NCBI GenBank assembly: GCA_022495005.1
Contig: JAGYXB010001610.1
Coordinates: 170,108-234,107 of the forward strand
DNA length: 64,000 bases
DNA from: Rhyacophila brunnea
Lineage: Eukaryota; Arthropoda; Insecta; Trichoptera; Rhyacophilidae
Reading direction: 5' to 3'
The position numbers were made by a program, and so were the translations under genes. Position 1 is the first letter of the stretch; every line of letters starts with the position of its first letter. Below the pieces are notes generated by a model. That model was not told where the DNA came from. It saw nothing but the letters and a program-made list of their open reading frames with translations, and made no database searches. Shown piece by piece: positions 34,259-45,896 of the stretch.

Positions 34259-35309
34259 AAGAATTGAAAGCTACTTTAGAAACTGCTACGAAAGGTACTA
34301 TATTCAATAATATTTTGATCAAACAACGAACGAAAACGTCTATGTATGAAAGAGAGTTAAGAAAAATTCCTGGCCGATATTTTGCTATATATATTAATGT
34401 CCTTCCTTTGTGGTTTTTATTCGGAAAACTGTCTACAGAGTTTTCAGATTGCTTCTTCCCATTGTACGCGTAAAATCTTTTTATCCGTGAAAGTGCGAAA
34501 ACGCCTCTGTTCCACACAATAAAAAGGACTTAGCAGGTAATATAAATAAGACACGTTACGAGAAGAACGATCCCTCTTTGGTAAATGTATTAGGCGCGCA
34601 GAATAGGGGCGAAGGGTTGAGTGATAAGTTGCGGGCCCTCCTAATCTGTCTTTGTTGATTGCGGCTTGCGGACGTTCGGGAGATAAAACTACGGCATGCC
34701 TTTCTCGCTTTCTGCGGCCCTGGTAGGTAGGTGCCCGCTAACCGCTTTGCCGATTACCGGGCGAGATTGTTTTGCGAGGAGGGGGGGGGGAGACTTTGTA
34801 TAGGGGTATTTTATCACTACCACGGTAATTTCGGATTAAATATTACTAATTAGTTACTTAGTAAAATAATAGGGCCTTAGAATTAGGCTAGGGATATTTA
34901 TGTGATAGGTTGAATCGAAAGACTTTGGACTAAATAGAAGGAGTCTTAAGTTGTGATTATATTTTGCTGCATGTCGCTGTAAAGGTTTACTCAACTCTAC
35001 AATTGACGTATTATTGTCTATGCTCATTTAAATATCATATACAATAATACGAATAAGAAATGACAGTCAATCAAACAGTTGCATTTTGGCCTTTCAACAA
35101 TGTAGTGAATATACGCGCACAACTTCGCGTAACATTCAACCTAAATTCAAGTCATAATGTAATCCTTCCAACAACATAAAACCAATGTGATAGTCCTTTA
35201 TTGGTGTCGTGTTTATCCAAACTTTATACTACAATATAAAACCAAGAAAATACCAACACTGAGTATTATTCATCACTACCAGAATTTACCATATCACGCA
35301 CACTCAACG
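34259..35309. other. unassigned, with a GC-rich unique island
   Basis: 34560-34800 is clearly GC-richer than its surroundings (GGCGCGCAGAATAGGGGCGA, TGCGGCCCTGGTAGGTAGGT, CCGATTACCGGGCGAG) and ends in an 11-G run near 34783. No frame is recognisable and no partner occurs in the window. It is one of few candidates for host function here. Confidence 0.3.
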
Positions 35310-36003
35310 CAACCGTCTAAACAAGATATTAATAACATCGGGGCTAAATCAGCACCATCGACAACTTCCGATATCGCGTACTATCACGTGACGTCACAAT
35401 AAGCTTATGCTACGGGAAAAAAGTGTGTAATGTCGTTTTTCTTTTGGTGTTTAAAATGTTATCAGACTGATGCTTCTATCCCGTAGCACATTTTGAACCT
35501 TTAAACGAACGTTGACAGTTAGCAAATCTGCCGAAATCACCAGAACAAGAATGACGTCACCTCATGCGTACCGCACTGCATTGATACCCGCATAGCGCAA
35601 TGAACGTTTTTTTATATACATGCCTACAAATTTTCGACTATGTCAAAATCGCATGTTTTTTGTTTTTAGCGGTTGGCACTATGTATTTTCTATAAGAATG
35701 TTGTCTATTATCTATGGTCTGCGGGTTGGGTTCTGTTCAAAATATTATCTGTGGTTGTAAAGTTGCAAGTAATTTTATCGTACGCATGCGTAGAAACTGT
35801 TAAAATTAATTGAAATTAGCATGAATATGTGATGAATAATAATTCAAAATAATAATACATTAAAGTTGGCAATCTCCATCATTGAATTTACAGAGACGGT
35901 GATCATTCAAAATATTCTGCAAAATCACGAAACCATAGATTAAATTTGTCGCTGTGACAGTGTGACAGTACGCGACGTGCATATCAATATAATCACAACT
36001 TTA
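35310..36003 (-). mobile_element. TTAA element E, copy 2 (inverted, one end truncated)
   Basis: Reverse complement of 7054-7670: CACGTGACGTCACA, GTTATCAGACTGATGCTTC, GCAAATCTGCCGAAATCACC, CAATATAATCACAACTTTA. The left end beyond 35370 does not match. A duplicated TGACAGTGTGACAG lies near 35955. Confidence 0.6.
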
Positions 36004-36149
36004 CTCACAAATAATTTTAAATATACCTACGTTATTTCTGTTATCACATTTGAAAATATTTAGCAAGCAAACGGAGTATTAGTAAATTGTACAAATATTA
36101 ACATCACTCAATTGCCATTCCAATTTTCTTAGCACGCAAAATGGCTGTC

Positions 36150-36545
36150 ATTTTTCGTGTCCGGAAATTTGTACGTATACAATTGACCGTAGGACACTTC
36201 TTCGTGAGCCGTTGTCCTTGAAATATGTGTAGTATGGCATTTAATCAAATGTTGAGTTGTTCGTTGCCATGGAGTATATTGTACGTACATATGATACAGA
36301 TTATTTAAATTATTTAAAACCAATAAAAACATCTCATAAAATTTGTACTGAATCTAATTGGAATATTACTGTTTGCAAACTAGCGCCGTATTTTGTAATA
36401 TACGTACAATTAATATACTCCATGGTGAAATGTTTGACGAACAACTTGCCGTTTGATTAAATGCTATATGAACACATGTTTCAAGGACAACGACTCACGA
36501 AAAAGTGTCGTACGGTCAACTGCATACGTACAACTTACATGTAAC
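36150..36545. repeat. foldback family F, copy 2
   Basis: TTTGTACGTATACAATTGAC near 36168 pairs with GTCAACTGCATACGTACAAC near 36516; CCATGGAGTATATTGTACGT pairs with ACGTACAATTAATATACTCC. Arms of roughly 150 bases, no coding capacity. Confidence 0.75.
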
Positions 36546-37334
36546 CCTCATTTTTATGTTCATTGAAATTACTTACTCGAGTTTAAATGGTTTTACAGAC
36601 AGACTACAGAATTTTCAACTGAATAATAATGCCGAAGTGTAGCGTCTTGGCTGCATATTTTCTAAACATGACGAATTGTATTGTATATACGCCCTATGAA
36701 TTAGTTAATACATGCCATTGCAGTAATGTGAAGTTCTCTGCAAATTTTATTTATTTGTAGCTAACTTAATCAGTCCCTTTTTTGCTTAAATTTCGTACAC
36801 GTAGACTTTATTTCTACGTATAAAGTTTTTATCATTTTACTTATACATTATATCTATAATGTTATTTTAATATCCACATATCAATATTTATAAGTTTTCT
36901 TTTTAGACTAGCTAACTCAAGTAATAGCTGCCACCTTTTTATATTAATTCTGCTGTTTATTCACTCACGTGATGTTTTAAAAGATTTTGTAGAATTTTAA
37001 AAACATGAATAAATTTAGATAGATATGAGTGCTTTTTATTAGATGCCTTCTTAGAAATCAAGACTAACTTAGAGATCTGAAACTAAAACATCTTTACTTG
37101 GAACGATGTTAATCAATGAGTATTGATATTATTTAATTTCGAGATTTATTGACAAACAATGTAATATTAATATGAAATGTAATAATTGAAGTAAAACTTC
37201 TTTAGCTGAAGTAGCGTACAAATGCATAAAAGAAAAAGAATGCGGGATTAAAATTATTTACGAAATATAAGTAGGTATCAGAGCAGTATAATTTATGAAA
37301 AGGTGTTTGATTCTAAAGTTGACAAACACGATAT
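36546..37334. other. no recognisable feature
   Basis: AT-rich, unassigned. Confidence 0.45.
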
Positions 37335-37815
37335 TAAAATAATTACAAAACAAAAAGAACTTTTTAATTACAACGTTTTTAAATTTTCTGTTGAATTATT
37401 ATGCTCAATATGCTCAAACTTGTACTTGATATGAAGTAAATAAAAAAACAAACAAAAAAATATAGAATACTGAAATGTCATTTTGATTTCCATAGTAACG
37501 CACGTATATATTAATAATTTAGTTGCTAGGACCACCCCTTTAGCAACCAATAATAGTCTTTTACTTTTTACGGATTTTTCTGAAATGACTTTCCATACAA
37601 AACAGAAATAACAGAAAATGAATTCAATTCTCCTTAAAGATGGCTAAAAGTATTACAAGAATGCATTGGCATCGTGTTCTGATATATTCTAAAAGTTACA
37701 AATATCTAGCTAGTCGGGAAGTTAGTTAAGAATCGATTGCAAGATTCGTACTGGACAAACAACCACCGGACAAACAAGAGTACGATCTAATGAAAACGTT
37801 GTAAAATATTAGTGT
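37335..37815 (-). repeat. repeat family H, copy 4
   Basis: Same orientation as copy 1 and very similar along its length, from AATTACAAAACAAAAAGAAC to AACGTTGTAAAAT. Confidence 0.75.
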
Positions 37816-37962
37816 ACATTCGAACAAGTGAAATGAATTCTCATGTCAGATCAATGCATCATATTATTTATTATGTACCTAAATCTTTATACAAACAACG
37901 GTATCATAAGAAGACGATTTCTTGGTCCTGAAATAAAGTTATTTTTAATAAACCATTTCGTT

Positions 37963-38240
37963 TATTCAACGAATAATTCACAAGATTTTGAGAACACACT
38001 AACTGGAGAATACCAGTTTTGAGTAATTTGACTTTGAAGTTGTTAAAATGTTTGAAATGGTCTATCATGTGAGTTTATTAAGTAATCGTAAAAAGGATGA
38101 CTTTAAAATAAAGACTGTTTATTTATTAAGAAGGTTTCCAGACGGTAAAGTTTGGAATAAGGAACATTTTGGTATAACTAACTCAATATGTCATTTTTTC
38201 GAATTAGTGTCTTCTGCCAGAACAGTGACGATACATATCT
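37963..38240. repeat. element V, copy 2, joined to a SINE A tail fragment
   Basis: 37963-37996 is an inverted SINE A tail (TTTATTCAACGAATAATTCA). 38000-38236 is the inverse of 51084-51346, ending TCTTCTGCCAGAACAGTGAC. The opposite terminal repeat is lost at the junction. The open frame 38048-38242 inside is conserved between the two copies but unrecognised. Confidence 0.6.
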
Positions 38241-38405
38241 GAGGTGTATTTGCACTTTTCCACTATTTAATATTTTTTATATAATACCTACTGTTTTAAT
38301 AATATTTCTTTATTTCTAAATATCATATTGTGAACGTCTTAAATTAATAATTTGTAATCTTTGCTATATGTAAAAAATAAATAAAATTTGAATTTAAAAA
38401 AAATT
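38241..38405 (+). pseudogene. LINE family X-L 3' untranslated tail
   Basis: TTGTGAACGTCTTAAATTAA and the terminal A-rich TGAATTTAAAAAAAATTGAA match the inverse of 27955-27990. Only the noncoding tail remains. Confidence 0.5.
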
Positions 38406-39249
38406 GAATTTTTCTACGAGACGGAGCGATAATTTATGGGATTTAATGAACCGGAGCTGCGTTCCGGTACGCTCCGACCATTTCGAGAGCTGAGAGTCTT
38501 AAATTGTTCATGAGACGTATTGGCACAGCGTTTTTTTTAAATTTATTGTTCTCTCTCCATATTGTGCTATTATGTAAAGTTTGGAGAGATTCAAAGATGT
38601 TTAAGAAACTTTCAATTACCTATTATTGTCTAAGCTGTCCGAGCTTTCGAGAAATGTTTTATTTTGTAACATTTTATTTGTATTGAAAACGATTAAACAG
38701 ATCATTATATAATATATATATATATATATTGCGTAACAGCTCTCATTGAACGCCAGTCTTTAAGAGCACTTTGAAAATAAACACGGCCATAATGTATTTT
38801 GTCCGTTATGTGAAAAAATGTGCAAACTCACCATCGGTCGCTTAGCAACAGATAAGTGAAAATAATCTCTCTCCCAAAAGAAATAATATCCCATTTCCAT
38901 CACTAGCCTTTGACGACGTAATCCCTTCATGGACGGAGCCTTTCATGGAAGCTCCTCTTAACTTTCTTTCAGAATGGCTAAGTATGTTGCTCACTAGTCG
39001 TAATCCGATTAAGCTGTTTTGCCATTTTAATTTTTTATATGCGCCGAGCCAGGAATATCTCTAATATTATAATATCCAGTTGCTTTTCAAACGCCAGACT
39101 GGCTTATAAAGCGACATTATTTTTATTTATCGGTTGTAGGTAGTGGGGTCTTTAGCACGTACACTACTTGACAATACAATTCTACATTTTTTGTGTGGTT
39201 GAATTTGTACCATTAAAAAATTCATATTCCATGTCAGTTGTCAGAAATG
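38406..39249. other. no recognisable feature
   Basis: AT-rich with an (AT)n run near 38706-38730; otherwise unassigned. Confidence 0.45.
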
Positions 39250-39925
39250 TACTCTATTATAATAAATGGCTATATAATGTTTGAGACTTTCACGGTTGTT
39301 TTTTTTATCGTAATAGATTTTTGGGTTTCCGCTGTGTGTATTTCTTCCTTCTTTCCTCTACGTTTTAGGCTCGTTGCAGACACCGTTATCAATAGATAAG
39401 TGTTATGATGAAGTGTAGTGTTGTAGGTGTATGAATGCAAACGTCGCTCTAAGAATGTCAAAAGAAATCAGATTACCTGTGAGCAAACGTTGCTCAGAGT
39501 AACATGTCACTCGTTATGAACAGAGTTACCGGATCGAATATTGGATTTTGCTGACAGCATCAGAAACCATGACGTTTTTAACCGTAACTCATCTTTTCTA
39601 TTCATATTTTCAGGGTTTCTATGGATTTCGTCCTCTTTTACAAATCGTGAGAAATATCCCTTATTCCGACCCAGTAGCTTGGTTTCGAAGTCAAATTTGT
39701 TTCCTGTATCCATTGAGTGCTCGGCAATTGCTGACATCATGTAGTGTTTAAGTTGGTATGCCCTCTCGTGTTCACTCATACGCTTCTTTACCGTTCGAGA
39801 AGTTTGGCCTATATGCTTTTTCGGGAAACGTCGTGGAAGGAGGAGGAGGAAGAAGAAGTGCACACGGTCGAAACCCAAAAATCTATTACGATAATAAATG
39901 GCTACTCTCCACAGTGGCGGGTTTA
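39250..39925 (-). pseudogene. Penelope-like element remnant with GIY-YIG endonuclease
   Basis: Minus-strand frame 39507-39810 reads HIGQTSRTVKKRMSEHERAY, then AIAEHSMDTGNKFDFETKLL, GRNKGYFSRFVKEDEIHRNP and NRKDELRLKTSW. This is the C-terminal GIY-YIG endonuclease of Penelope-like elements: (Y)IGQT, the R and H of R-M-x-E-H, AEH, and E-I-x-x-x-P-x-N-x-N-R. The first YIG tyrosine is H. The upstream RT is missing. AAACCCAAAAATCTATTACG occurs at 39868-39888 and inverted at 39303-39325, so a terminal segment flanks the remnant in inverted orientation, as Penelope pseudo-LTRs often do. Confidence 0.8.
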
Positions 39926-40086
39926 GGGACTTTAAAATTTCCTACACAGCTGCTAATTTGGTGACAATATATTCTATTATTCTACAAATAATCAACCGAT
40001 GTGTGCTCCCCACGCTCACCTATGCATGATAAATATAGACTCTTAATGTACGAGAAATCCAAAAACTACTAGTACCGTAACGTGTC
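39926..40086. other. no recognisable feature
   Basis: Short unassigned interval. Confidence 0.4.
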
Positions 40087-40245
40087 ATGGAAAGGTGCAT
40101 ATCGGTCGTAACGCGTAAAGATTATAATAGAAACCAATGGATAAGGAAACAAACAAGGGTTCACGATGAGATAGAGGTCGCTAAGCAGGTGACATGGCAA
40201 TGGGTTGGACATATCGCTTGGATAAATGCCGTCATACAGTGGTAA
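40087..40245 (+). pseudogene. RTE-like LINE RT C-terminal fragment
   Basis: One clear frame: MERCISVVTRKDYNRNQWIR, KQTRVHDEIEVAKQVTWQWV and GHIAWINAVIQW, then stop. It matches the 32120-32610 fragment (TRKDHKRNQWIRS ... EVAKQVKWEWAGH). Roughly 50 residues survive of a protein of several hundred. Confidence 0.8.
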
Positions 40246-40314
40246 CCAAAGGGCAATACAAGCAACCGGGGCAATGGGGTTTGCCCTAAACCGGTGGTTG
40301 TACGTGGCACGAAA

Positions 40315-40795
40315 ATTTTAATTAATGGCTTTTAATACTCACTGAAGCACTTTCTAAATTGAGATACATTGGTGATCGGTTACGTCATCGGCGATCAAGT
40401 AGGTAAGTTACAACAAAAAAATTTGGAGTGATCCGTGACGTCGGTTAGTAATTATTAAAGTAATACCCACTTTGATTTAAAATACAAAAGCCGATCGCCA
40501 ATGCAGCTCAATTTAGAAAGCGCTTCAGTGAGTATTAAAAGCCATTAGTTAAAATTTGTCCTAATTAAGTATGACTCCTTTAGCATTATGTTCAATGAGC
40601 GTGGGCGCGATACCCAAGAGATACAGGTTCGATCGTGCAGGGTGTCTTACTTTTTTCAAAAAGATTTTTTGGGCTTTCATTTCAATGGGTTATAATATAT
40701 TTTCTCAGAAGTGTTTTCAAAAGTATGTGTGTTCAATAATTATTAGAATGTTACATTCTTAAATCTTGTGAATTAGTCGTTGAATAAAAAAAATA
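40315..40795 (+). mobile_element. SINE family A with long inverted 5' arm
   Basis: Body from about 40395 with GTGACGTCGGTTAGTAATTA; tRNA-like head near 40570-40650 with B box AGGTTCGATCG; 3' end TTGTGAATTAGTCGTTGAAT. 40315-40380 (TTTAATACTCACTGAAGCAC) is the inverse of 40487-40550, a 65-base arm copying an internal part of the same element. Confidence 0.75.
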
Positions 40796-41237
40796 GTTAC
40801 ATAAATAACGATTTGTAGATTTGTATCGTACATCATGTGCCATCGACCACGAACAGATTCTTAATCGACTAGACAGTTTTACAACCACTCGTTTAAACTA
40901 TTCACCCTTATCTTAAATTTTATTTTAACATCATACTAAAAGAAAAGTAAAAAATTTCTTTCCCGTACTCTACAAAATATTGGGAAATGACTCACCGATT
41001 AAAACAGTTTTTTTTATCTGAAAATAAAAGTCTTCTAGAGTGATTGATTACAACCATTATTTATAAAAAATAAGCACTGAGTTGAGATGTCTGCATTAGT
41101 TTTGTTTTGTTTAAAATGTGTTGAAAAACAGTTTTTTTAGTGGAAATATTTTTTATTGTTCATTGATTAATTTTGTTCTGTCTAAACATTATAATATTAT
41201 GATTCATGTTTCGTTATTTTTTCTTCTTCTGCAGACA
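40796..41237. other. no recognisable feature
   Basis: AT-rich, unassigned. Confidence 0.45.
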
Positions 41238-41640
41238 TAGATTGCAATACCGGTATTTCAAAACCGGTATCCCAGTATATTTCGATACCGAAATACCGGT
41301 TTTAAAAATCGGACAATACCGATTTATTCGGTATTGAAGTGGAAACAAGATGTATTATTAACTAACATAAAAGATTTAATATGGCTGTATTTTTTGTCGA
41401 GTTACGCGATGTCTGGTTTACTTCCGTTGCCCTTCAGCACCCTTAGAGATCAGCAATGGCACGTGCTATAAAATAGTAATCTTTAAAAAAATTGTATATA
41501 AGTAGGTATATAGCCATATATATTTATCAGTAGGTAGATACTTCTGTTTGTTTTCCATATATTTTTTCAGGAATACCGGTATTCAATAAAAAATACCGAA
41601 ATACCGGTATTAGTATTTTCATTTGGTATTGCAATCCCTA
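41238..41640. mobile_element. hAT-like MITE Y (AATACCGGTAT-rich)
   Basis: Left end TAGATTGCAATACCGG and, inverted, right end TAGGGATTGCAATACC. AATACCGGTAT palindromes recur six or more times in sub-terminal positions. No convincing target duplication. Density of one palindrome near both ends suggests protein-binding sites. Confidence 0.6.
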
Positions 41641-41924
41641 GGCACAAGGTGAGATCCATAAGTTCGCGGAATGGGACAGAATGAAAAGAATATAATATAT
41701 AATATGTTTCATATTTTTATTTTTCAATATAATCTCTTCGGATATGAATACACTTCTTAGATCTATTGATTACTTTTTCTAAATCTTCATTAAAATAATA
41801 TTCTGATTTGCCTTGAAAATTATAGTTTACGACTACCTGCGGGGATTCATCATCATCAAAATGTTTTTAACGCAAGTCTTTCTTCAAATTTGGATACTTA
41901 TATAAGTTAGATTAAGTTAATAGT

Positions 41925-42110
41925 ATTTGTTATCAGTGTGTATTTTCCTTTTGGTGATTAGGTATACACAATGCCTGAAGTTGCCGAAAGGCGAAACCCG
42001 GGTCGGGGAAAACGACTCAAATAGAAATAGTACAAAACTTAAATCCATTAGAATCTAAATTCAAATCCTATCAAGAATCTTCGGTCGATAGTATTAATAT
42101 TAATTAATAA
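41925..42110 (+). repeat. family K right-arm copy
   Basis: GCCGAAAGGCGAAACCCGGG, GACTCAAATAGAAATAGTAC, AAATCCATTAGAATCTAAAT and CTTCGGTCGATAGTATTAAT match 12255-12371. Confidence 0.65.
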
Positions 42111-42698
42111 TATAAAACATATCAGTTTTGTATAAATTGTATAAATCGATCAAAGACTACAATATATTATTATATAATATTATACTGGCTATCACAAAAC
42201 GTAGGTATATGTCTAATGGAACTGTTACCTTTTGAAAAGTTTTCAATTCTTATGTTATTTCCTAACACCAAAAACTCTCAAGATCGAATAATGACGATAA
42301 TAAATCGAAATCAAAATAAGTTTGTTCTAATAATAAATGAGTGCTAGGTGTATGGCTTGTTTGTATCGATCTTTCTGACATATATATGTAATACTCAAGT
42401 CTGTATGCTCGTAAGTTTTAATGAGTTTTATAAACTTTAATGATTTAGCCCCAACTTCACCCAAGTCGTTGTTTGCCAGATACTAATCCGCAAATGCTGG
42501 ACCAACCAGAGTGGAAGAATGTTGATTCTATCGAACTATAATAATATGTGAGATTTGAAAATATATTTACACATCTTAAAGTTTTTTCTAGACAATTTAG
42601 ATGCACAACTTTGATAATATTATATACTTTGCAGCGGTGAAATGTGTAGGTAAGCTGATAAGATCCGATATCTACTACGATAGTTGAAATTACACACT
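42111..42698. other. no recognisable feature
   Basis: AT-rich, unassigned. Confidence 0.45.
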
Positions 42699-42739
42699 AT
42701 TGGTACCAGTAAATCCATGCTCGTGTACAGGTGCTATAA

Positions 42740-43766
42740 TACCTCGTTTACACGTGCATGGATTTACTGATTTAAAATTTTAAAGTTGTTCATTATTTTA
42801 ATTTATTAAATTCTGTCAGGCGCGAATTGAACCCGCATCCATCGGATTCCGTCCAGTGTGCTTTACTGATTTAGTCACCTGCACATTTCTTCTGTCATGT
42901 CCATGCCAGCGATACGCCTAGACTCTTCACAACCATGCCTTAGCCAAGTTATTGGAATGAATGGACTTACCTTCACATGTGCGGGGTAATGTGCAATTTA
43001 AATGGGCATGGTAAGAACCTGCATAGTGAACTACTGACCAATCTTATCACTACCGGCAACACGATGCACAGAAAATCTACAGCCTATCTAATTACGACGA
43101 AATTAACTAATAGTCATGTAACTGAAGCGTTTACAATAATACTATTCTATTAGGTACATTAAAATATTGTATGTGAACATGCAAGATTAATTATTTCAAA
43201 GCTGAAAAAAGATAGGATATCATAAGGAAATTATACAAATTATTCAAAGTTAGCTTCCAAATATACTCAAAAATCTTAATTTTCGATGATGGGGGTAAGT
43301 AACGTTGTAAAATCCTTTGTAAAAAATTGGCTTGTTATAATAGCGCCTGTACATATTTATTGAATTACTGTCGGCAATTGTGCTTATTTTAAACTGTCAT
43401 GACAATAACTGTTTACACGTAAAAGTGCTATCTCTCCAATCTCATTCTTCAAGAGTAAGCGAGACGCGAGGTTGTCATTTTATTTACTACTCTGATGATC
43501 TACTATGATCTGACAGGTCGTATTGAAAATCGGAGCTCAAAATGAGTAGTTCGTTTATTTACCGGCATGTTCTCTATCGCTATCTCGCTCTCAATCGCTC
43601 TACTGCGCAAGCGCAGATCGAAAATAATCATACTGTCACGTTGAATTTGGAACCTTTCAAACTTGTTTGATTTATAAACGCAATCTTGCCAACTGCAGGA
43701 TAATACATGTTTCCCCATACATTTTATTACTGTGCACACTAAATCTATGCACGTGTAAACGGGGCA
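42740..43766. mobile_element. Harbinger-like element U, 1.03 kb, TAA-flanked
   Basis: Ends TACCTCGTTTACACGTGC and, inverted, TGCCCCGTTTACACGTGC, each followed by ATGGATTTA or ATAGATTTA. TAA flanks both (42737-42739, 43767-43769). TWA duplication fits PIF/Harbinger. No transposase is seen. A minus-strand tRNA-like SINE head (GCGAATTGAACCCGCATCC, 42820-42890) lies inside. A second, inverted end of the same family (TAAATCCATGCTCGTGTACA) abuts the left end at 42705-42734. Confidence 0.75.
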
Positions 43767-43994
43767 TAACGATAAATTATTATATTATTATTTTTTCTTA
43801 TCAATGTCTGGAGCGGCCGCCATCTTGGATTCAAGACATCACACCCAGGCTACCTGCAACGTTTTCAAACACTAGAAAAACACCAGTAAGTACTAATGAT
43901 TGTGGAGTAGGTACACGAGGAATGTATATATTCCAGGTGGCGAATCAATTTCTTCATTTAAAATCCCACGGCATAATATTTTCTGCCCCCTGAC

Positions 43995-45167
43995 TGGGAA
44001 TCCAATCCCGAGCCAAAAATTTGATCCCGGGATTTCGGGATTACAATTTGACAATCCCGGAATCCGAGACTGGTCCCGGGATTGGCATTTTTTTTCTCGA
44101 TTGGTAGTTAAAATTCATTTTTATATGTAGAAATAGCATTGATAAAATTAGTAAAAAATGTCTCGTCTAATTTGTACCTACTATTTAAGATATTTATTGT
44201 TAATATTGTGTACGTTCAATATTGTAAATACATAGCTTTAATGGAGTAAATAATGTTGTAATATATTAATGTGATAGTAAATCAGTTTTATTTATTTATT
44301 CAAGAAAAGATATCAAATACAAGTTTAATGAAAATAAAAAAAATAACATATTGTAATTAACTAATTCTTTTATTCAACGAATAATTCACAAGATTTAAGA
44401 ATGTACCATTCTGATTATTGAACATACATAATTCTGAAAAACACTTTCTGATAAAATATATTATAACCGATAGAAAAAATCTTTTTGAAAAAAGTAAGCC
44501 ACCCCGGCAATAGTTAAAATTTGTCACAATTTGTATGTCACTGCGTAGCATAGAGGTAAATGCGACGGACGGGGCATAAACCCAGGATATACAGGGTTCG
44601 ACAGTGGCTTACTTTTTTCAAAAAGATTTTTTCTATTGGTTATAATATATTTTCTCAGAAAGTGTTTTTTAAAATTATGTATGTTCAATAACATATTGTA
44701 TTGAAAATAAATACAATATAATAAAATTCACAAACGTTCTAACGATTTACGACATTCTAACAATTGCTATTCATTCGGAGATATTGTGTTAATTAATAAT
44801 AATTAAATTCAATGAGAAAATAATTAAAACATTCATTCATAAAATTTGGTGTAGAAACAAGTGCATACCTGCACGTCTATGACATCTAACTGGTTTTAAA
44901 TAAACGGATTTATTATTTTTTTTTGATATTGTTACGATTATTTATGGCAGAAAAACAAGGTTATTTATTATCCGTGAGCATCCGGTGTTTCCCCTGTGAC
45001 ATGTGACATGTGCAGGTACATACACGTCACTAACATAGTGATTTTGTACGCACGTCAAATGATTATGATTGATAAAGAAATCAAACCCGAAGTTTAGGGA
45101 TTATGCTTACTAATCCCGGGATTCACGTGTATAAAAATTGTCCGGGATCCCGGGATTGGATTCCCTA
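43995..45167. mobile_element. hAT-type element W, copy 2, split by SINE A
   Basis: Ends TGGGAATCCAATCCCG and CGGGATTGGATTCCCTA; possible duplication CCCCTGAC/CTCCCGAC (6 of 8). About 830 bp without the SINE, longer than copy 1 at 30770, so the two are different deletion derivatives. Confidence 0.8.
44356..44686 (+). mobile_element. SINE family A in W copy 2, with 14-bp duplication
   Basis: AATAACATATTGTA at 44342-44355 and 44687-44700. The first ~150 bases (from ATTAACTAATTCTTTTATTC to AAGCCACCCCGGC) are the inverse of the SINE 3' half. The rest is a direct-oriented head (A box TAGCATAGAGG, B box GGTTCGA) and body. The paralogue at 30921-30942 shows the site without the SINE. Confidence 0.85.
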
Positions 45168-45896
45168 CTCCCGACTAATTGGCGACTCAATCAAGCATTT
45201 CTGATAATTTTTAATACAGTATATTTTAGTGTTTTAGAAAAAAGCTATAGTAAGCACATCGTCATTATTAATAATGACTGCTTAAATATTATAATTTTTG
45301 TCGTAAAATTTTCTTACTATTTTTCGTGTAACCAAAATTATAATACGATTGGCAACACCGATGGAAGGCTAAAATTGCGGTTTTATTCATATTTTGATAA
45401 ACCTGTAAAAAATTTATTGAGCAATTTACTTGAGTTACTCTGCCTCAAACGATGATTATTTACGATTCATCAAATTCCAATCGGGAACTCAAACAAGTAC
45501 ACTTACAACTTTTTAATATTGAAAATGTGGCGATGAGATTCCCTTCCAGTAACTAGTCCATATACTGAAGATAATAAAAACTTATGAATTATAATAGTTT
45601 TGCCATAAACTTGGTCGTTAATAAACCCCTTTAAGTGCATTATGTATTTTAAGAGCATGGCCTTCAGTAAATAACATACCCTCGCTGGAGTAATGACAGA
45701 ATGCTCATCTCAAATTCCATAGATCAGTGGTATTCAAACCCCAGGGTGTCACATCTAATACCCACAGTAATGCAAGCTATTTAAAAAGAAATATTTCTAA
45801 TGGTTTTGAAACAAATTTATTTTTTGAATATGTATAATTTGAAAACATTTCATGCATATACACAAGAAAAAATCATTTTGTAGAAAAAAAATACTA
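45168..45896. other. no recognisable feature
   Basis: AT-rich; unassigned. Confidence 0.45.

Noticed and set aside
38700..38732. (AT)n run as an origin or regulatory element
   Set aside because: Simple repeat in an AT-rich genome; no supporting structure.
39541..39964. Four overlapping plus-strand frames of 60-68 codons
   Set aside because: They are antisense shadows of the Penelope-like GIY-YIG frame.
43667..43993. 108-codon frame and a CAG/GTAAGT splice-like site near 43890
   Set aside because: The first part reads through the end of element U; one splice-like string is not enough to call an exon.
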